A stretch of DNA of 64,000 bases from Dastarcus helophoroides. Taxonomy: Eukaryota; Arthropoda; Insecta; Coleoptera; Bothrideridae. Under the pieces are notes generated by a model, which worked only from the letters and a program-made list of their open reading frames with translations, did not search any database and was not told the origin of the DNA. Both the position numbers and the translations under genes were made by a program. Location of the stretch: assembly GCA_028583605.1 (NCBI GenBank), contig CM053333.1, positions 27,259,302 to 27,323,301 on the forward strand, read 5' to 3'. This document shows positions 24,254 to 35,288 of the stretch, piece after piece. The stretch's first letter is position 1, and every line of letters begins with the position of its first letter.

Positions 24254-24435
24254 TTAAGACATTCTTTGCTTCATTTTTTAAATGTTTATTTGAATATCTC
24301 TTAACGTCCTGTAAACGAGGCAAATATTCATAGGAACTCTTTACAAAAATTCTTTGTTGTCACTGAAAGATATCACGAACTCAAAACATAAACTACAAGA
24401 AGTGAAAATGAACTTAAACTGAATAAAGAGCTCGT

Positions 24436-25046
24436 CAATTTGAGCATGGAACCACACACCTAGGCAACAGGCTCAGCTTACGTGCGGGTTTTCTCGCTCT
24501 GGGAACCTGCATCTTAGCAACATGTTGACGAACTAACACACACACTAGGAAACTCATTGACAGCAATTTGGTTGTCCAACATATTGCTTAGCATGCTCCC
24601 TAGTGAATGGCCTGCTTTATGCGATATATCTCCACATAAATCAGGTGTTGTGGATCTCTGCGACCTAAGACTTGATTAGTGAAGCTGCTATGTTGCCATT
24701 ACTCCAAGATGTTTCCCTAACATGCGGATATGTGTAAATTCCAATTTGTGCATGGAACCACACACCTAGGCAACAGGTTCAGCTTACGTGCGGGTTTTCT
24801 CGCTCTGGGAACCTGCATCTTAGCAACATGTTGACGAACTAACACACACACTAGGAAACTCATTGACAGCAACTTGGTTGTCCAACATGTTGCTTAGCAT
24901 GCTCCCTAGTGAATGGCCTGCTTTATGCGATATACTCCACATAAATCAGGTGTTGTGGATCTCTGCGACCTAAGACTTGATAAGTGAAGCTGCTATGTTG
25001 CCATTACTCCAAGATGTTTCCCTAACATGCGGATATGTGTAAATTC
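24436..25046. repeat. Tandem duplication, 306-bp unit, two copies
   Basis: 24436-24741 and 24742-25046 are about 98% identical, with a handful of substitutions and one or two single-base indels (for example GATATATCTCC against GATATACTCC). No ORF runs through it. The high identity suggests a recent event. Confidence 0.92.
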
Positions 25047-26988
25047 GAATTGCAATTACGCAGAAACCGTTACCTCTTGAAATCCTTAATATTTTAGTAC
25101 TTCATTCACAATGTTACCCTACATAATATATTACTCTTATATCAAAATCTGTAGAAAGGTTTGCTTAAACTTTACATGTTAAAAATCTTAAGTTTGACAT
25201 TAAATATATCGGCTTTGGCACCGACATGGGACATTAATTTTGCAAGTTGCAAGTTCCCCTGTTAGTAATATGTGACACAAATTTAAAGGAAATATATTAA
25301 AAGAATTTAAAGGCATTATTTCATTTGTACGTTTAATTCGATTACCTTTTTTTTATTTGAGGATACATATTTTTAATTTGCACGTGTACACGTGTGTTTT
25401 ACTTTCAAGGGCACAAGTCAGTTAAACAAAACCACAAAAAACAAATATCGAAATTAATACAAAAAGCTCTTTGTGTCGTCGATTTGGAGCTGCCGCAGCC
25501 ATTTACCAACTTGCTGTCGATAAGCGGCATTTGTTTATTAAATGACAAGCGCCCTCAAAAAGAGAATATAGAAAATGTCCGCTGGCGATTTGTGATTAAA
25601 ATTCAATGATAATTTTAAGCCGAAAAATAAATTCGTGGGTAACAAAGCATAATTAATAAATTAATATTGAATTCTACTGCCTCCCTGTGGATGCTACAGC
25701 ATTTCCCATTAAACTTTTTCAAATGGTTTCGATCATGTAACCTGTGACGCTTTATAATTTAAAAAAATATAACACCCCTTTTTTATCAAAGTGTAGAGAA
25801 AAATCAAAAAAAGTACCAGATAATTCTCATATTAAATAACAAATGTATATGGAAGGAAAGTACCACTTTATACCTATAACCGTATGACTGTGCAGATATA
25901 TGTAAACGTATAGGGAAAATAGCGGGTATTTTTCCCCAATAAAGGTCAATATTTGAGGATAACACTATTATTTTTTTTATAACGTACAAACGTTTTATTG
26001 CAATGACTCTTAGGTTCTGGTCTATTCTCGACACTGCTGTGCGATACACACCTGCTGCATTTTCTGAGCATCCCGTTCTGACGTAACCAAGTTTCCACCA
26101 CTTGACTACTATACAGGGTGTCTAAGAGGATACCGCTAACATGTATATGCGTCTATCTTACAATAACTTCGAGTCTTATGCGCATGTATAAGGTAAAATT
26201 TGGGCATGCGTCAATTCGAATTTGCCCACTAGAATGGTGCACCATGATTGCGCACAACCTGTCGAAAAGTAAAAAAAAATAGAAGCAATTGTTTGTCGTC
26301 TCACTTATTCCGTAACACACTTACGGGTTTCAGCAAGATAGGAGTATTAGATATATGAATTCTAGCGAATGTATTTCAGTCCCAAACAGGATTGTAAGTT
26401 TTTTTTAAATTATAAGAAATAAATTTTTAGTAGTAAACAAGCCGGATTTTATTTTTTTTTTGTGCAATGATAGAAATAAATAACTCTAATAGAGAAGTTT
26501 CCAATTTTTTCTTATTGAATAATTATAAATATTTAAGTAAAATTATGCAAATAACTGAAAGAATCATTTAAATATCTCTAGAAATGAAGTTATGCACCTT
26601 TGAAGTTGCGCTTCTAAGAATAAATTTTGTTACATGTGAGACGTCATTTGAACTAATCCACGAAGGTAAAACTACCCTTAAAACCGTTTATTAGTCTATA
26701 AAAAAATACGTGCCTCTTAGATTTCGGTTCTCTAAAACATATTCAAAAATTAGAGAAATCCGCGAGCTTTTCTTTGTGTTCAGTGATTTGTGATGCGACG
26801 ATCTCGGACGGGTCAAATGACGTCACACACACACAGATGTTCTCGCTAAAATACGTAAACTTCAATAATCTATTCCTCAGCCATTTATTAACAGATTTCA
26901 AAAATGTTTTCATCTATATTTGATCTATACAGTATAATAGTATAATAGTTTTAATCTATATTTTAATTGATTGCATTAAACATAATAT
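25047..26988. other. No clear gene; minor MITE-like motif
   Basis: A 71-codon frame at 25394-25609 has no recognised domain. TATACAGGGTGTCTAAGAGG at 26112 resembles the termini of the foldback elements, but no matching partner was found. Confidence 0.45.
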
Positions 26989-26993
26989 CAACA

Positions 26994-27423
26994 TGTTGGA
27001 AATCACGTTCAAAACGTGAGAGCAAAAATCTATCGGTGCTAATTTTAAAGTAAAATATTAGACACCCTCGAATGCTTTATGGGTTTCGCTGTATCTTTTA
27101 CGAACTGAAATCTGATACGGGTACTTTAACTTATTTGGAACACTCTTAGGTGGATGATTAATTCTAAGAACGCTGGTCAGTCCCTTTTCTGAATATGGGT
27201 TTTAAGGGATTAACGTTGACATGTATATTAGCAGTGTATCATGAAATAGACCAGATGTATTTGGAAATATTACGAAAAGATTCTTTTTCGACTGTGAAGT
27301 TGAGATTATAATTTCGTCGCGACAACACACACCTTCCGACACATCCTGATTAAATAAAGTCTCGATAATTAAAGTGTGGTGTTTCATTGAACTAAATAGT
27401 TTATACACACCCCATTTACAATA
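26994..27423 (+). repeat. Copia 5' LTR
   Basis: 430 bp, opening TGTTGGAAATCACG and closing TTTACAATA. It carries the promoter and polyadenylation region of the element. The terminal dinucleotide is TA rather than the usual CA, in both LTRs. Confidence 0.93.
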
Positions 27424-27440
27424 GATTATGGGCCCGGGAT
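27424..27440 (+). promoter_or_regulatory. Primer binding site
   Basis: GATTATGGGCCCGGG directly abuts the LTR. Drosophila copia has a very similar GGTTATGGGCCCAG site that pairs with an internal part of initiator methionine tRNA, so the same tRNA-fragment priming is inferred. Confidence 0.7.
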
Positions 27441-27605
27441 ATTTGTGATAAAATTATGCAGTGTTAAAAGGGTTTATATTCGTGGTCAATTGATAAACTT
27501 TCTTAAAGATAATGTAAAGGTTAAAAGTGCGAAAAATAATTTAATCCTCTGATGGTGAAAAGTACAGTGTGTGAAATTTTCATCACAGCACAGAAAAAGT
27601 GAAGG

Positions 27606-28577
27606 TTGAAGGTGACAACCAATTTGGGCATTCCAAGAGAATTGGAAGAAGTACTGTATTGTTCCGAGGTACGGTACAATTTATTGTCGGTGCGGAAAAT
27701 GCAGCAGGCTGGTATGACGATCATTTTCAATCAAAATGGTATCATAATAAATAAAGGTGGTAAGGTCGTAATGACAGGTAAGCCACTAAATAATTTAATT
27801 GCAGTTGAATTTATGGTTTTAAAGAACATGACAAATTCAATAAACACAGTCAGTAGCTCTGAAAAATGTAATTATGAATTATGGCATAAAAGGTTAGGTC
27901 ATGTTGGAAAATTAAAATTTTTGGAAATAAAGAACAAACAAATGATCGATAATATGAGTGAAATTAACCACCTAATGCCTAATGACAATTTATGTGAAGC
28001 TTGTATAAATGGAAAACAAGTCCGATTACCTTTTAACAGAGCTAAAGACAAAAGTCATGTGAAAAGACCATTATTTATTGTCCATACGGATGTTTGTGGT
28101 CCAATCACTCCTTCTACAATAAATGAGAAAAATTATTTTCTACTTTTCGTAGACGAGTTTACGCATTATTGCGTGACATATTTAATTACATTTAAATCAA
28201 AGGTATTTTCAGTCTTTCGAGATTTTGTTGCGAAAGGTGAAGCTCATTTTAATTTGCAATTAGTCAATTTGTATTGTGATAATAGGCGAGAATATTTGTC
28301 AAATGAAATGAAAGGTCTTTGTATTAAGAAAGGTATAAGTTATCATTTAACGGTTCCGCGTAGCCCACAGTTAAATGGTGTATCGGAACGTATGGTGCAA
28401 ACCATTACCGAAAAAGCCCGTGCAATGATAAACGGTGCAGGTTTAGAAAAGGTTTTCTGGGGAGAAGCAGTATTGACTGCTACGTATCTCATTAATTTGA
28501 GCCCAATAAAAGCCTTGAAAGCAAATAAAACACCATATGAAATGTGGCATAGTAAGAAGCCACAATTAAAATTTTAA
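27606..28577 (+). pseudogene. Copia integrase region
   Basis: A 323-codon open frame. It begins within the segment after the protease (LYCSEVRYNLLSVRKMQQAG), then the zinc module HKRLGHVGKL with CEACINGKQ. The integrase core follows: VHTDVCGP (Asp), YCDNRREYLS (Asp; the usual DNGGEY is altered to DNRREY) and NGVSERMVQ (Glu). It ends at TPYEMWHSKKP, where a stop interrupts the domain, and homology continues in another frame (VFGCTVYV, then EYEPNGYKVWDVESEKF-like remnants to 28750). All three catalytic acids are present. The gag and protease that normally precede it are absent, so the ATG is not the native start. Confidence 0.92.
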
Positions 28578-28757
28578 AGGTATTCGGTTGTACAGTTTAT
28601 GTACGTAAAATAAAACCAGTAAATTAAAATTCGACGTAAGGTCGTAGAAAGGAATACTGGTGGAATATGAACCGAATGGGTATAAAGTGTGGGACGTGGA
28701 AAGTGAAAAATTTGCTATAGTCAGAGATATAACAGCTGACGAAACAAATTTCTTAAT

Positions 28758-29213
28758 ATCAAGACCTAAATTAAAAAAAACAAAATTCTAATATTTATGG
28801 TGATGATGAAACTAATAAGTTAAAATTAGTAGAAAAATCTGATAGTAATAAATCAGATGAAATGTTTGAATTATCAAGACCTAAATAAGAAAATCAAAAT
28901 TCTAATATTTGTGGTGATGATGAAACTAATAAGTTAAAATTAGTAGAAAAATCTGATAGTAATAAATCAGATCAAATGTTTGAATTATCAAGACCTAAAT
29001 TAGAAAATCAAAATTCTAATATTTTTGGTGATGATGAAACTAATAAGTTAAAATTAGTAGAAAAATCTGATAATAATAAATCAGCTGAAATATTTGAATT
29101 ATCAAGACCTAAATTAGAAAGTCAAAATTCTAATATTTCTGGTGAAGATGAAACTAATAAGTTAAAAATTAGTAGAAAAATCTGGTAGCAATAAATCAGA
29201 TGAAATGTTTGAA
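28758..29213 (+). repeat. 114-bp tandem repeat (38 codons x4) in the copia linker
   Basis: Four units starting at 28758, 28873, 28987 and 29101 (spacing 115, 114, 114). Each encodes about ELSRPKLENQNSNIFGDDET plus a Lys/Asn/Ser-rich tail. The one-base longer first interval and stops in units two and four break the frame. It lies between integrase and RT. Confidence 0.92.
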
Positions 29214-29717
29214 GTAGCTGATGAAAATGAGTCAAATAAAAGGGTTAAATTTGACAGTAAATGTGTTGAAAATAGTATTGAAACTATTAGTCATGAGACT
29301 TCATCTCAAAGTAATAAAAGTGAGACAAACACATTACCTGAACTAAGAAAGAGTGATAGGATTAAAAATCGTCCAGTGATATCATATAATAAAGACGATA
29401 TGTTTGGTGATAGTTTATCATCTGCTTATTCTATTGTATGTGAAATTTCCAAATCATATAGTGAAATTAAAAATAGGAATGATAAAGAGAAATGGGAAAA
29501 AGCTATAAAGGAAAAAAAAATTATCTTTTAATTATTAATACTTGGTCATTAGTGGACAAAACGAAAAATTAAAACAATGTTGGGTGTAAGTGGGCATTTA
29601 TAATTAAAAACGATGAATTTGGTAATCCGGGTTTAGTCAATAATATTTAATAGATTTAATAGATTACAATAAAACATTTGCAGCAGTAAAAAGAATATCA
29701 AGTTTTAGATTCATGAT
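29205..29717 (+). pseudogene. Copia linker and start of RT
   Basis: Residues ELRKSDRIKNRPVISYN and NDKEKWEKAIKEK match the copia segment just before the RT. After a shift NTWSLVDK and KWAFIIKNDEFGNPG continue, then VKRISSFRFI ends at about 29715, where the nested element begins. Disabled by shifts and stops. Confidence 0.8.
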
Positions 29718-31085
29718 TGTTTAGGATTCTAGTAATTGATACGACGATTCGATCAATACTAATTTTAAAGTAGATCTTTGTACGACCACCCCTCCTGATC
29801 TCTTTAGAGTGAGAATTCTAACCAACTCTTCTTTTTCATCAGGCGCGTCTTTTCTCCTTTTTGAAGGCCAATCTAACGTTGCAGTTATCTGTGTACCTTT
29901 CGCCTTCCTTCTTTCAGGTTGCACTTTTTGATAAATAACTGCCTCTCTCGCATTTTGAGAAGAGAATGCAGGAACCTCTCCTCTCTTCACGGTTTCACGG
30001 TTTGGATAGTTGTCCACTGACATGTTGGTCCTCCTGAAATTGGAGTTGTACTTTTCCTTGATTCTTCTCTTCTTTGCATTTTGGGAATGTGCTTTTCAAT
30101 TTCACTTTTAATCCATCCCATTTCTTCCAGCTGGTAATGGTCTATTTGTAAATTAGCTTCTGGTTCCTCTGCTAATTTCTTTTCTTTACTTTGGCCTTCA
30201 CTCGTTTTCTTCACAATTTTCTTTATGCTATTTGCCAAAGTATGTACATAATTTTGGATCTCTTTATACGTGGGCCCTTCATCGTATAAGACTTGAGGGC
30301 CTATCGGAGTTGTAATCGTTGGTGTTTCTGTGTTTCTAGCTGACTCGTCTTCTATTTTCCCATTTAATTTAAACAAAATATCTCTTACTTGCAGCGATAT
30401 TTTTTTGTGCCACTGTACCTTGAAATATTTTATTTCTTCGTTTGCCTCGGGATGCACCCTCAATTGTAGGTCTACTTCTTTTACTAATGTCCACAGTTCT
30501 TTTATATTCCCTTGAACATACTTCCATCCATGCGTCACATTTTTGGCAAAGTCCATCTCTTCTCGTAGCGCTTCAATGTTTACTGCTTGTTCGATTAGTT
30601 TTTCTGACATTTTCCTACTGATGACTGCCATAGTGGAATGTCTTTTGTTTCCTTTTTTTTTTGTGTCTGAATCTTTTTTTTTTAAGATTCGTATGTTTTT
30701 TGGAGATTTCTTCCCCAAGTACTATTTGTGTCTTTATGGAAGTTGTTAAATCTTCCATAAAACAAGTTTTATTTAAAAAAAAATGAATGACTTCACTTCA
30801 CTTTTCCCGGTCACTTTTCTTTACAATTCTTAGGTATTTTGTCCACGGCTTAAATTTCTGCTCGAAGGGCCGTGTTTAGGATTCGAGTAATTGATACGAC
30901 GATTCGATCAATACTAATTTTATTAAAAGTAAAAAACCTAAGAACTATGACAACTTAAAATGTGATGTTAAACAAGTTTTAAGTAATTAATCTTATAATC
31001 ATATAACATGCATATGTGTACAAATACATCGGTTGGCGGTCACTGGTTCAACCGTCCATCGTCAATTCTATTGAGCCTTGCAACA
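29718..31085 (-). mobile_element. Nested terminal-repeat element with gag-like ORF only
   Basis: A 213-bp terminal repeat (30873-31085) has its last 50 or so bp repeated in the same orientation at 29718-29770 (core GTAATTGATACGACGATTCG). On the minus strand it runs TGTTGC...AAACA, the TG/CA form of an LTR. The left copy lacks about 160 bp. Between the repeats is a single long coding region on the minus strand and no RT or integrase. A purine tract (AGGAGGGG) precedes the truncated 3' repeat. It interrupts the copia RT coding region. No target duplication was clear. Confidence 0.65.
29721..30718 (-). CDS. Gag-like ORF of the nested element (two overlapping frames)
   Basis: The first frame (30718-29987, 243 codons) is Lys/Glu-rich and predicted largely helical, with blocks such as SEKLIEQAVNIEALREEMDF and KVQWHKKISLQVRDILFKLN. 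The second (30023-29721) overlaps it in another frame and continues with Arg/Lys/Pro-rich sequence (KVQPERRKAKGTQIT) to stop inside the terminal repeat. Size, charge and position just after a terminal repeat suggest a capsid or nucleocapsid-type protein, but there is no zinc knuckle and no family I recognise. The overlap could be a programmed or a mutational frameshift. Confidence 0.45.
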
Positions 31086-31260
31086 ATTTTTATAAACCTG
31101 ATTAGTGAGAATTTATTAAATTTTAAACAATTACATGAAGAAAGCAAAACAATTTAGGGAATTTGGAAAACAATTAAGTGTGTCAGGTTGAATGACACCT
31201 TACAAATAAAGATACAAATGATTTAAAATCTGTTTAATAGAAGATTAAACAGTTTCGCTT

Positions 31261-31680
31261 ATGGATGTGAAAATAGCATTTTTAAATGGCGAATTAAAAG
31301 AAGAGATTTACATGAAAGTTCCAGAAGGTGTAGAATGTAAAAGTAATCAAGTCTGTAAATTAAATAAAGCTTTGTATGGGTTAAAACAAGCAGCTAGATG
31401 TTGGTTTGAGGCATTTAAACAGACACTAATAAATAAAGAAATAAAAAATTCAAAATTCTGGAGTTAACCGTTTCATTTATATTTTAGATAGATAAGATAT
31501 TAATAAAAATATCTATGTTGTACTCTACGTAGATGATCTGGTCATTATTACAGCAAATAATGTTACAATGAAAAGTTTTTAAGGGTATTTAATGCATACT
31601 TTTTGTATGGTTGATTTAAAAGAAATTAAACTTTTCTTGGGAATTAGAATTAACAAAATTGAAAATAAAATTAATGTATA
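31261..31680 (+). pseudogene. Copia reverse transcriptase core
   Basis: [20 protein letters not shown] (catalytic Asp of motif A) and [19 protein letters not shown] are in the open frame 31261-31467. LYVDDLVIIT (motif C, YVDD) follows in another frame at about 31518, then DLKEIKLFLGIRI. The rest of RT and the RNase H are deleted, and the sequence jumps directly to the element's C-terminus. Confidence 0.88.
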
Positions 31681-31684
31681 TTCC

Positions 31685-31790
31685 TACAGGTGACCAATTG
31701 GCAGACGCTTTAACAAAGCCGTTGCCAAGTGTGAAATTCCTCCAGTTCAGAAGTGGAATGGGTCTAGAGTAGGATGATGGTTACATTAAA
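31685..31790 (+). pseudogene. Copia pol C-terminus
   Basis: IPTGDQLADALTKPLPSVKF and FRSGMGLE match the end of copia-type RNase H polyproteins. It joins abruptly to the RT remnant, showing an internal deletion of several hundred codons. Confidence 0.85.
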
Positions 31791-32125
31791 TTATAAATTA
31801 AAATTATGTGTATAGATGTACAATAATGGTCTCGTTAGGTTTTTCTGGGTTTTCCTAATCCACGCAACAAATGTTGGACCATGTAAATGTATTTCCCCAA
31901 AAGGTTCAAAGAAGGTGTGTGTATTATATGTGTTAATGTTTTGTTATTTGATAGAATAAGGTTAAATGTATATACTACATAAAAAAAATAGAATGCATTA
32001 ATTATTTAAATTTAAATATTAAGATACAAGAAAATGTATTTTTGGTTTGGAACAAAATAAGGTGTTAAGTACTTCTAAATGGAGTTGGTGAAAATTGGAG
32101 AACCCGATTAATTTTTGAGGGGGCG

Positions 32126-32552
32126 TGTTGGAAATCACGTTCAAAACGTGAGAGCAAAAATCTATCGGTGCTAATTTTAAAGTAAAATATTAGACACCCT
32201 CGAATGCTTTATGGGTTTCGCTGTATCTTTTACGAACTGAAATCTGATACGGGTACTTCAACTTATTTGGAACACTCTTAGGTGGATGATTAATTCTAAG
32301 AACGCTAGTCAGTTCCTTTTCTGAATATGGGTTTTAAGGGATTAACGTTATGTATATTAGCAGTGTATCATGAAATAGACTAGATGTATTTGGAAATATT
32401 ACGAAAAGATTCCTTTTCGACTGTGAAGTTGAGATTATAATTTCGTCACGACAACACACACCTTCCGAGACCTCTTGAATAAATAAAGTCTCGATAATTA
32501 AAGTGTCGTGTTTCATTGAACTAAATAGCTCATACACACCCCATTTCCAATA
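32126..32552 (+). repeat. Copia 3' LTR
   Basis: 427 bp, preceded by the polypurine tract TGAGGGGGCG. It differs from the 5' LTR at roughly a dozen positions plus a small deletion near 32345 (CATG lost), so the insertion is moderately old. Confidence 0.93.
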
Positions 32553-32557
32553 CAACA

Positions 32558-33104
32558 ACATCGTGAAACTTCTCCATTATCCTTTATTTTGAAAGCATAT
32601 TTTGCATTGAATTTGGCAAAAACCATTTCTTTGAATAGTTACCAAAAATATAGTAGCAACAAGCATGTGATTTTTTTACAGTTTATTTTGAGCGAACAAA
32701 AAACATATATAATAAATAATTATATAAAACATCTGTAAAGCAGAAATCAACGCGGCAAACTAAAAGAAAACAGAAATTAGAGAAATAGATACGGAAAATA
32801 GAGAAACATAACATGTGTTCTGTTAATGATGTCGGTAAAGTTAGGACGAAATAGGCTCTTAGGCGTCGTGATTTTATGGAAATGTAAGCAGTGATGAAGC
32901 AGAAGATATTATTTCTGTATTATTTTTAATACCCCATTGAAGACTTCAAAGCTTTCGAAACCAAATTTCAGAAATCTATAGCTTGAATTTTTATTTTTTT
33001 TTCAATTCCGACGTTTAACGTGAAATTTGATTACCCAAAAATTTTACTTTTAGACATTTTTTCTATTTCTGTGGGGACTAATGAGAAATATCTTGTATAA
33101 TTTT
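32558..33104. other. AT-rich DNA, nothing recognised
   Basis: No ORF or repeat of note. Confidence 0.5.
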
Positions 33105-33557
33105 TCATAAATAAATAATATCTTGAAACCTGGACTTTTTTCTTAGTGCAGTTTTTGTGAAATTTCGAGATGAAGATTTTTTAATAGAAGTTTTGAGCTT
33201 GTTTTCGTTCTTCCTTATGTTATTTTTCTTGTCGTCTTCGTTCTTCATCTCGTAGTCTTCGTTCTTCCTCCTGTTCTTTTTCTTGTCGTCTTCGTTTTTC
33301 GTCTTGTCGTCTTCGTTCTTCGTCTTGTCGTCTTCGTTTTTCGTTTTGTTGTCTTCGTTTTCCCTCTTGTTCTTTTCTTGTCGTTTTCGTTCTTCATCTT
33401 GTCGTCTTCGTTCTTCATTGTCTTGTTTTTGTGCTTTATCCTGTTCTTCTATGTCTTTCAGCATTGCTAATATCGCTTGCAATTTTTGTTCCATTTTGGC
33501 CGATTTTAATCTCGTTTCTATTAAGCTTTCTAGAATTTTTAAGATTTTTCTTGACAT
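33105..33557 (-). CDS. Gag-like coiled-coil ORF with 7-residue repeats
   Basis: 150 codons, downstream of the inverted LTR at 33601-35499 on the same (minus) strand, where a gag would start. The N-terminus (MSRKILKILESLIETRLKSA) and the following AILAMLKDIEEQDKAQKQDN are heptad-rich and predicted coiled coil. A run of charged repeats follows, with unit KNEDDKT (21 bp) three or more times and degenerate after that. This charge-rich pattern is common at the start of insect gypsy-type gag proteins. The ORF ends at an AT-rich junction with no zinc knuckle, so the element is truncated. Assignment rests mainly on position. Confidence 0.5.
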   Translation of the reverse strand: MSRKILKILESLIETRLKSAKMEQKLQAILAMLKDIEEQDKAQKQDNEERRRQDEERKRQEKNKRENEDNKTKNEDDKTKNEDDKTKNEDDKKKNRRKNEDYEMKNEDDKKNNIRKNENKLKTSIKKSSSRNFTKTALRKKSRFQDIIYL

Positions 33558-33710
33558 GCCCTGTATAAGCTACCTAATAGTTTATAGCGTCCATGATGAA
33601 TTCTAAGTTCGAATGATTAACACTTCGTAAATTGTAACCACTTTATTTCCAACTGATTCCGGAACACTACAATTGTAATTGATTAATAGTGTTTAATTAA
33701 CTAACTAATT

Positions 33711-35288
33711 AGGAAGTTTCCATTTTTTACAAAATACGCCCAATTATAGTCCTAAAAATTATGAAACAACCAAAAAAATTTTTTTTCAAATATCTTTTAA
33801 ATTGGCTGAATTATGGTCCTTTGAAGTTAAAATTTCTCACGTCCTCTCGATTTGCCGGTGAAAATATCTGTGACGTCATAAAACATGATAGTAGTCTGCT
33901 CTTTCAGTTAACACTTCTTCAAATCTTGTTTCCGTCGTCATTTCATGCTAAATAATAACCAGCAAAAATGAGTGCAAAGACTTCCTTATATAAATATTGT
34001 ATAGTTTCTAAATGTCGAAAAACTACTGTCATTAGCCCTGAGAAATTTTTCTTTTCCGTACCGAAAGTACAAAGTTTGAGAAAAAAGTGGTGGAGAGTTA
34101 TAAAAAGACGTGATAAACAACCACTTTTATGTCAGTCTTCATTATATTACTGTGAAGATCATTTTGATATAAGTATAAACCAATTTAATAACAAACATAA
34201 ATATGATCTACTGTAGTAAAAACAGTGGGTAACAAATAAATAAATATATAAATAATATAATTGTTAGGTAAGTAAATTTAAATATAATATCACTCGTTTC
34301 TAAAATATAATATTAAAAGAAAAAGGATGATTTTTAGCCCTGTTTTTTATCTTCATTTTTTATTAAGTTTAATATTACATAAGTGAAATGTAACGTTATT
34401 GGTTTTTATTTAATGTATTTTTATAAAATACAACAAAAACATTGTTGTAGGTCAAAGCAGATGTATCTTTGTATCTTTGTAATACCTTCTTCATTTTCAT
34501 TACATTCAAATGAACTTTATGTTCCGGTGTTATTCTTGCTCGTAGAATGCAATGATTCCCTTCTCTTTTTACTAACACGTATCCAATCCAGATCTTTTCC
34601 AGGTCTGCCACAAAAATATCTATTGTTATAAAGAAATAACACTTTTACCACCCTTAAATAAAAATAATGTTCTTGTTAATAAGTCGTTCTTATACAAAAA
34701 ATAAAAACTCAAAACCGACATATTGCATAACAGTGACATCACTAGATCTCTCACTAAATATTTACTAATTTCTTAAATAACAATTACTATACATTACTTA
34801 ATAGTAATTATTTATGTAAGGATAAGCATTTCAAAAGTTCTTAAGAAAGTAGTGGAATAATCTACTTTGCACCTCAAATTTCTGCACTGGTATATAAAGG
34901 ATTATTCAAAAAAAAAATCTATAATGATTGCTATATCCACTTTCGGTAAATTTTTGGAATCACCACGAACAAAACCTTCTTCCATTGTTGATTATTTCCC
35001 GACAACAACAAAATAAAACAATTCATTGAATTCACACTGACGCTATGGTTTATTAATTTATAGCATATACTTAGTTTATTGGTAGTAACCGCCGGCATAT
35101 TAGCCATGTCGTGCCTAGTGACGTCACGCAACATATACCGAGTCGCCTGTACCATAAATATTTTAAAATGCAATAACTTATTTAAATTTAAAGATACTGA
35201 AATAATTCTTTCGGCAATCTTTTAAGGTTACTTTATACTATCAGGTAACGTTAAAATTAGTAGTACTTTTGACAAGTGGAAACTTCCT
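33711..35288 (+). mobile_element. THAP-domain DNA transposon remnant
   Basis: Perfect 12-bp terminal inverted repeats AGGAAGTTTCCA/TGGAAACTTCCT, flanked by AATT (33707-33710 and 35289-35292). Aligning the interrupted LTR with its relatives shows that one AATT is the original sequence. TGACGTCA motifs lie near both ends (about 33872 and 35118). It encodes a THAP domain, as P-element and Kolobok transposases do, but no catalytic domain was recognised in the remaining 1 kb. P elements make 8-bp and Kolobok TTAA duplications, so the AATT leaves the superfamily open. Confidence 0.75.
33968..34216 (+). CDS. THAP-type zinc-finger protein fragment
   Basis: 82 codons from ATG to stop. It shows the THAP C2CH pattern: KYCIVSKC near the N-terminus (first two Cys), the PEKFFFSVPK segment, RKKWWRVIKRR with the conserved Trp, and YYCEDHFD (last Cys and His). 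This is the DNA-binding half of a transposase; the frame stops right after the domain, so the nuclease part is lost. It could act as a repressor-like stub if expressed, which is only speculation. Confidence 0.8.
   Translation: MSAKTSLYKYCIVSKCRKTTVISPEKFFFSVPKVQSLRKKWWRVIKRRDKQPLLCQSSLYYCEDHFDISINQFNNKHKYDLL

Larger units (their letters stand above)
26994..32552 (+). mobile_element. Copia-clade LTR retrotransposon, internally deleted
   Basis: Two LTRs (430 and 427 bp, about 97% identical) begin TGTTGG and end CCAATA or ACAATA. CAACA flanks both sides (26989-26993 and 32553-32557). A TATGGGCCC-containing primer site follows the left LTR, and a TGAGGGGGCG purine tract precedes the right one, both as in Drosophila copia. 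Inside are integrase, a repeated linker and RT pieces. Gag, the protease active site and most of RNase H are missing. A second element is nested in the RT. Confidence 0.95.

Noticed and set aside
24436..25046. Possible CRISPR-like direct repeats
   Set aside because: Only two long units with no spacers; eukaryotic tandem duplication.
26820..26836. Short CA run
   Set aside because: Too short to list as a microsatellite.
30330..30749. Plus-strand Ser/Phe-rich frames
   Set aside because: Antisense shadows of the gag-like ORF.
33283..33606. Plus-strand frame rich in S, F and L, looking like a repeat membrane protein
   Set aside because: Antisense of the KNEDDKT-repeat coding strand.
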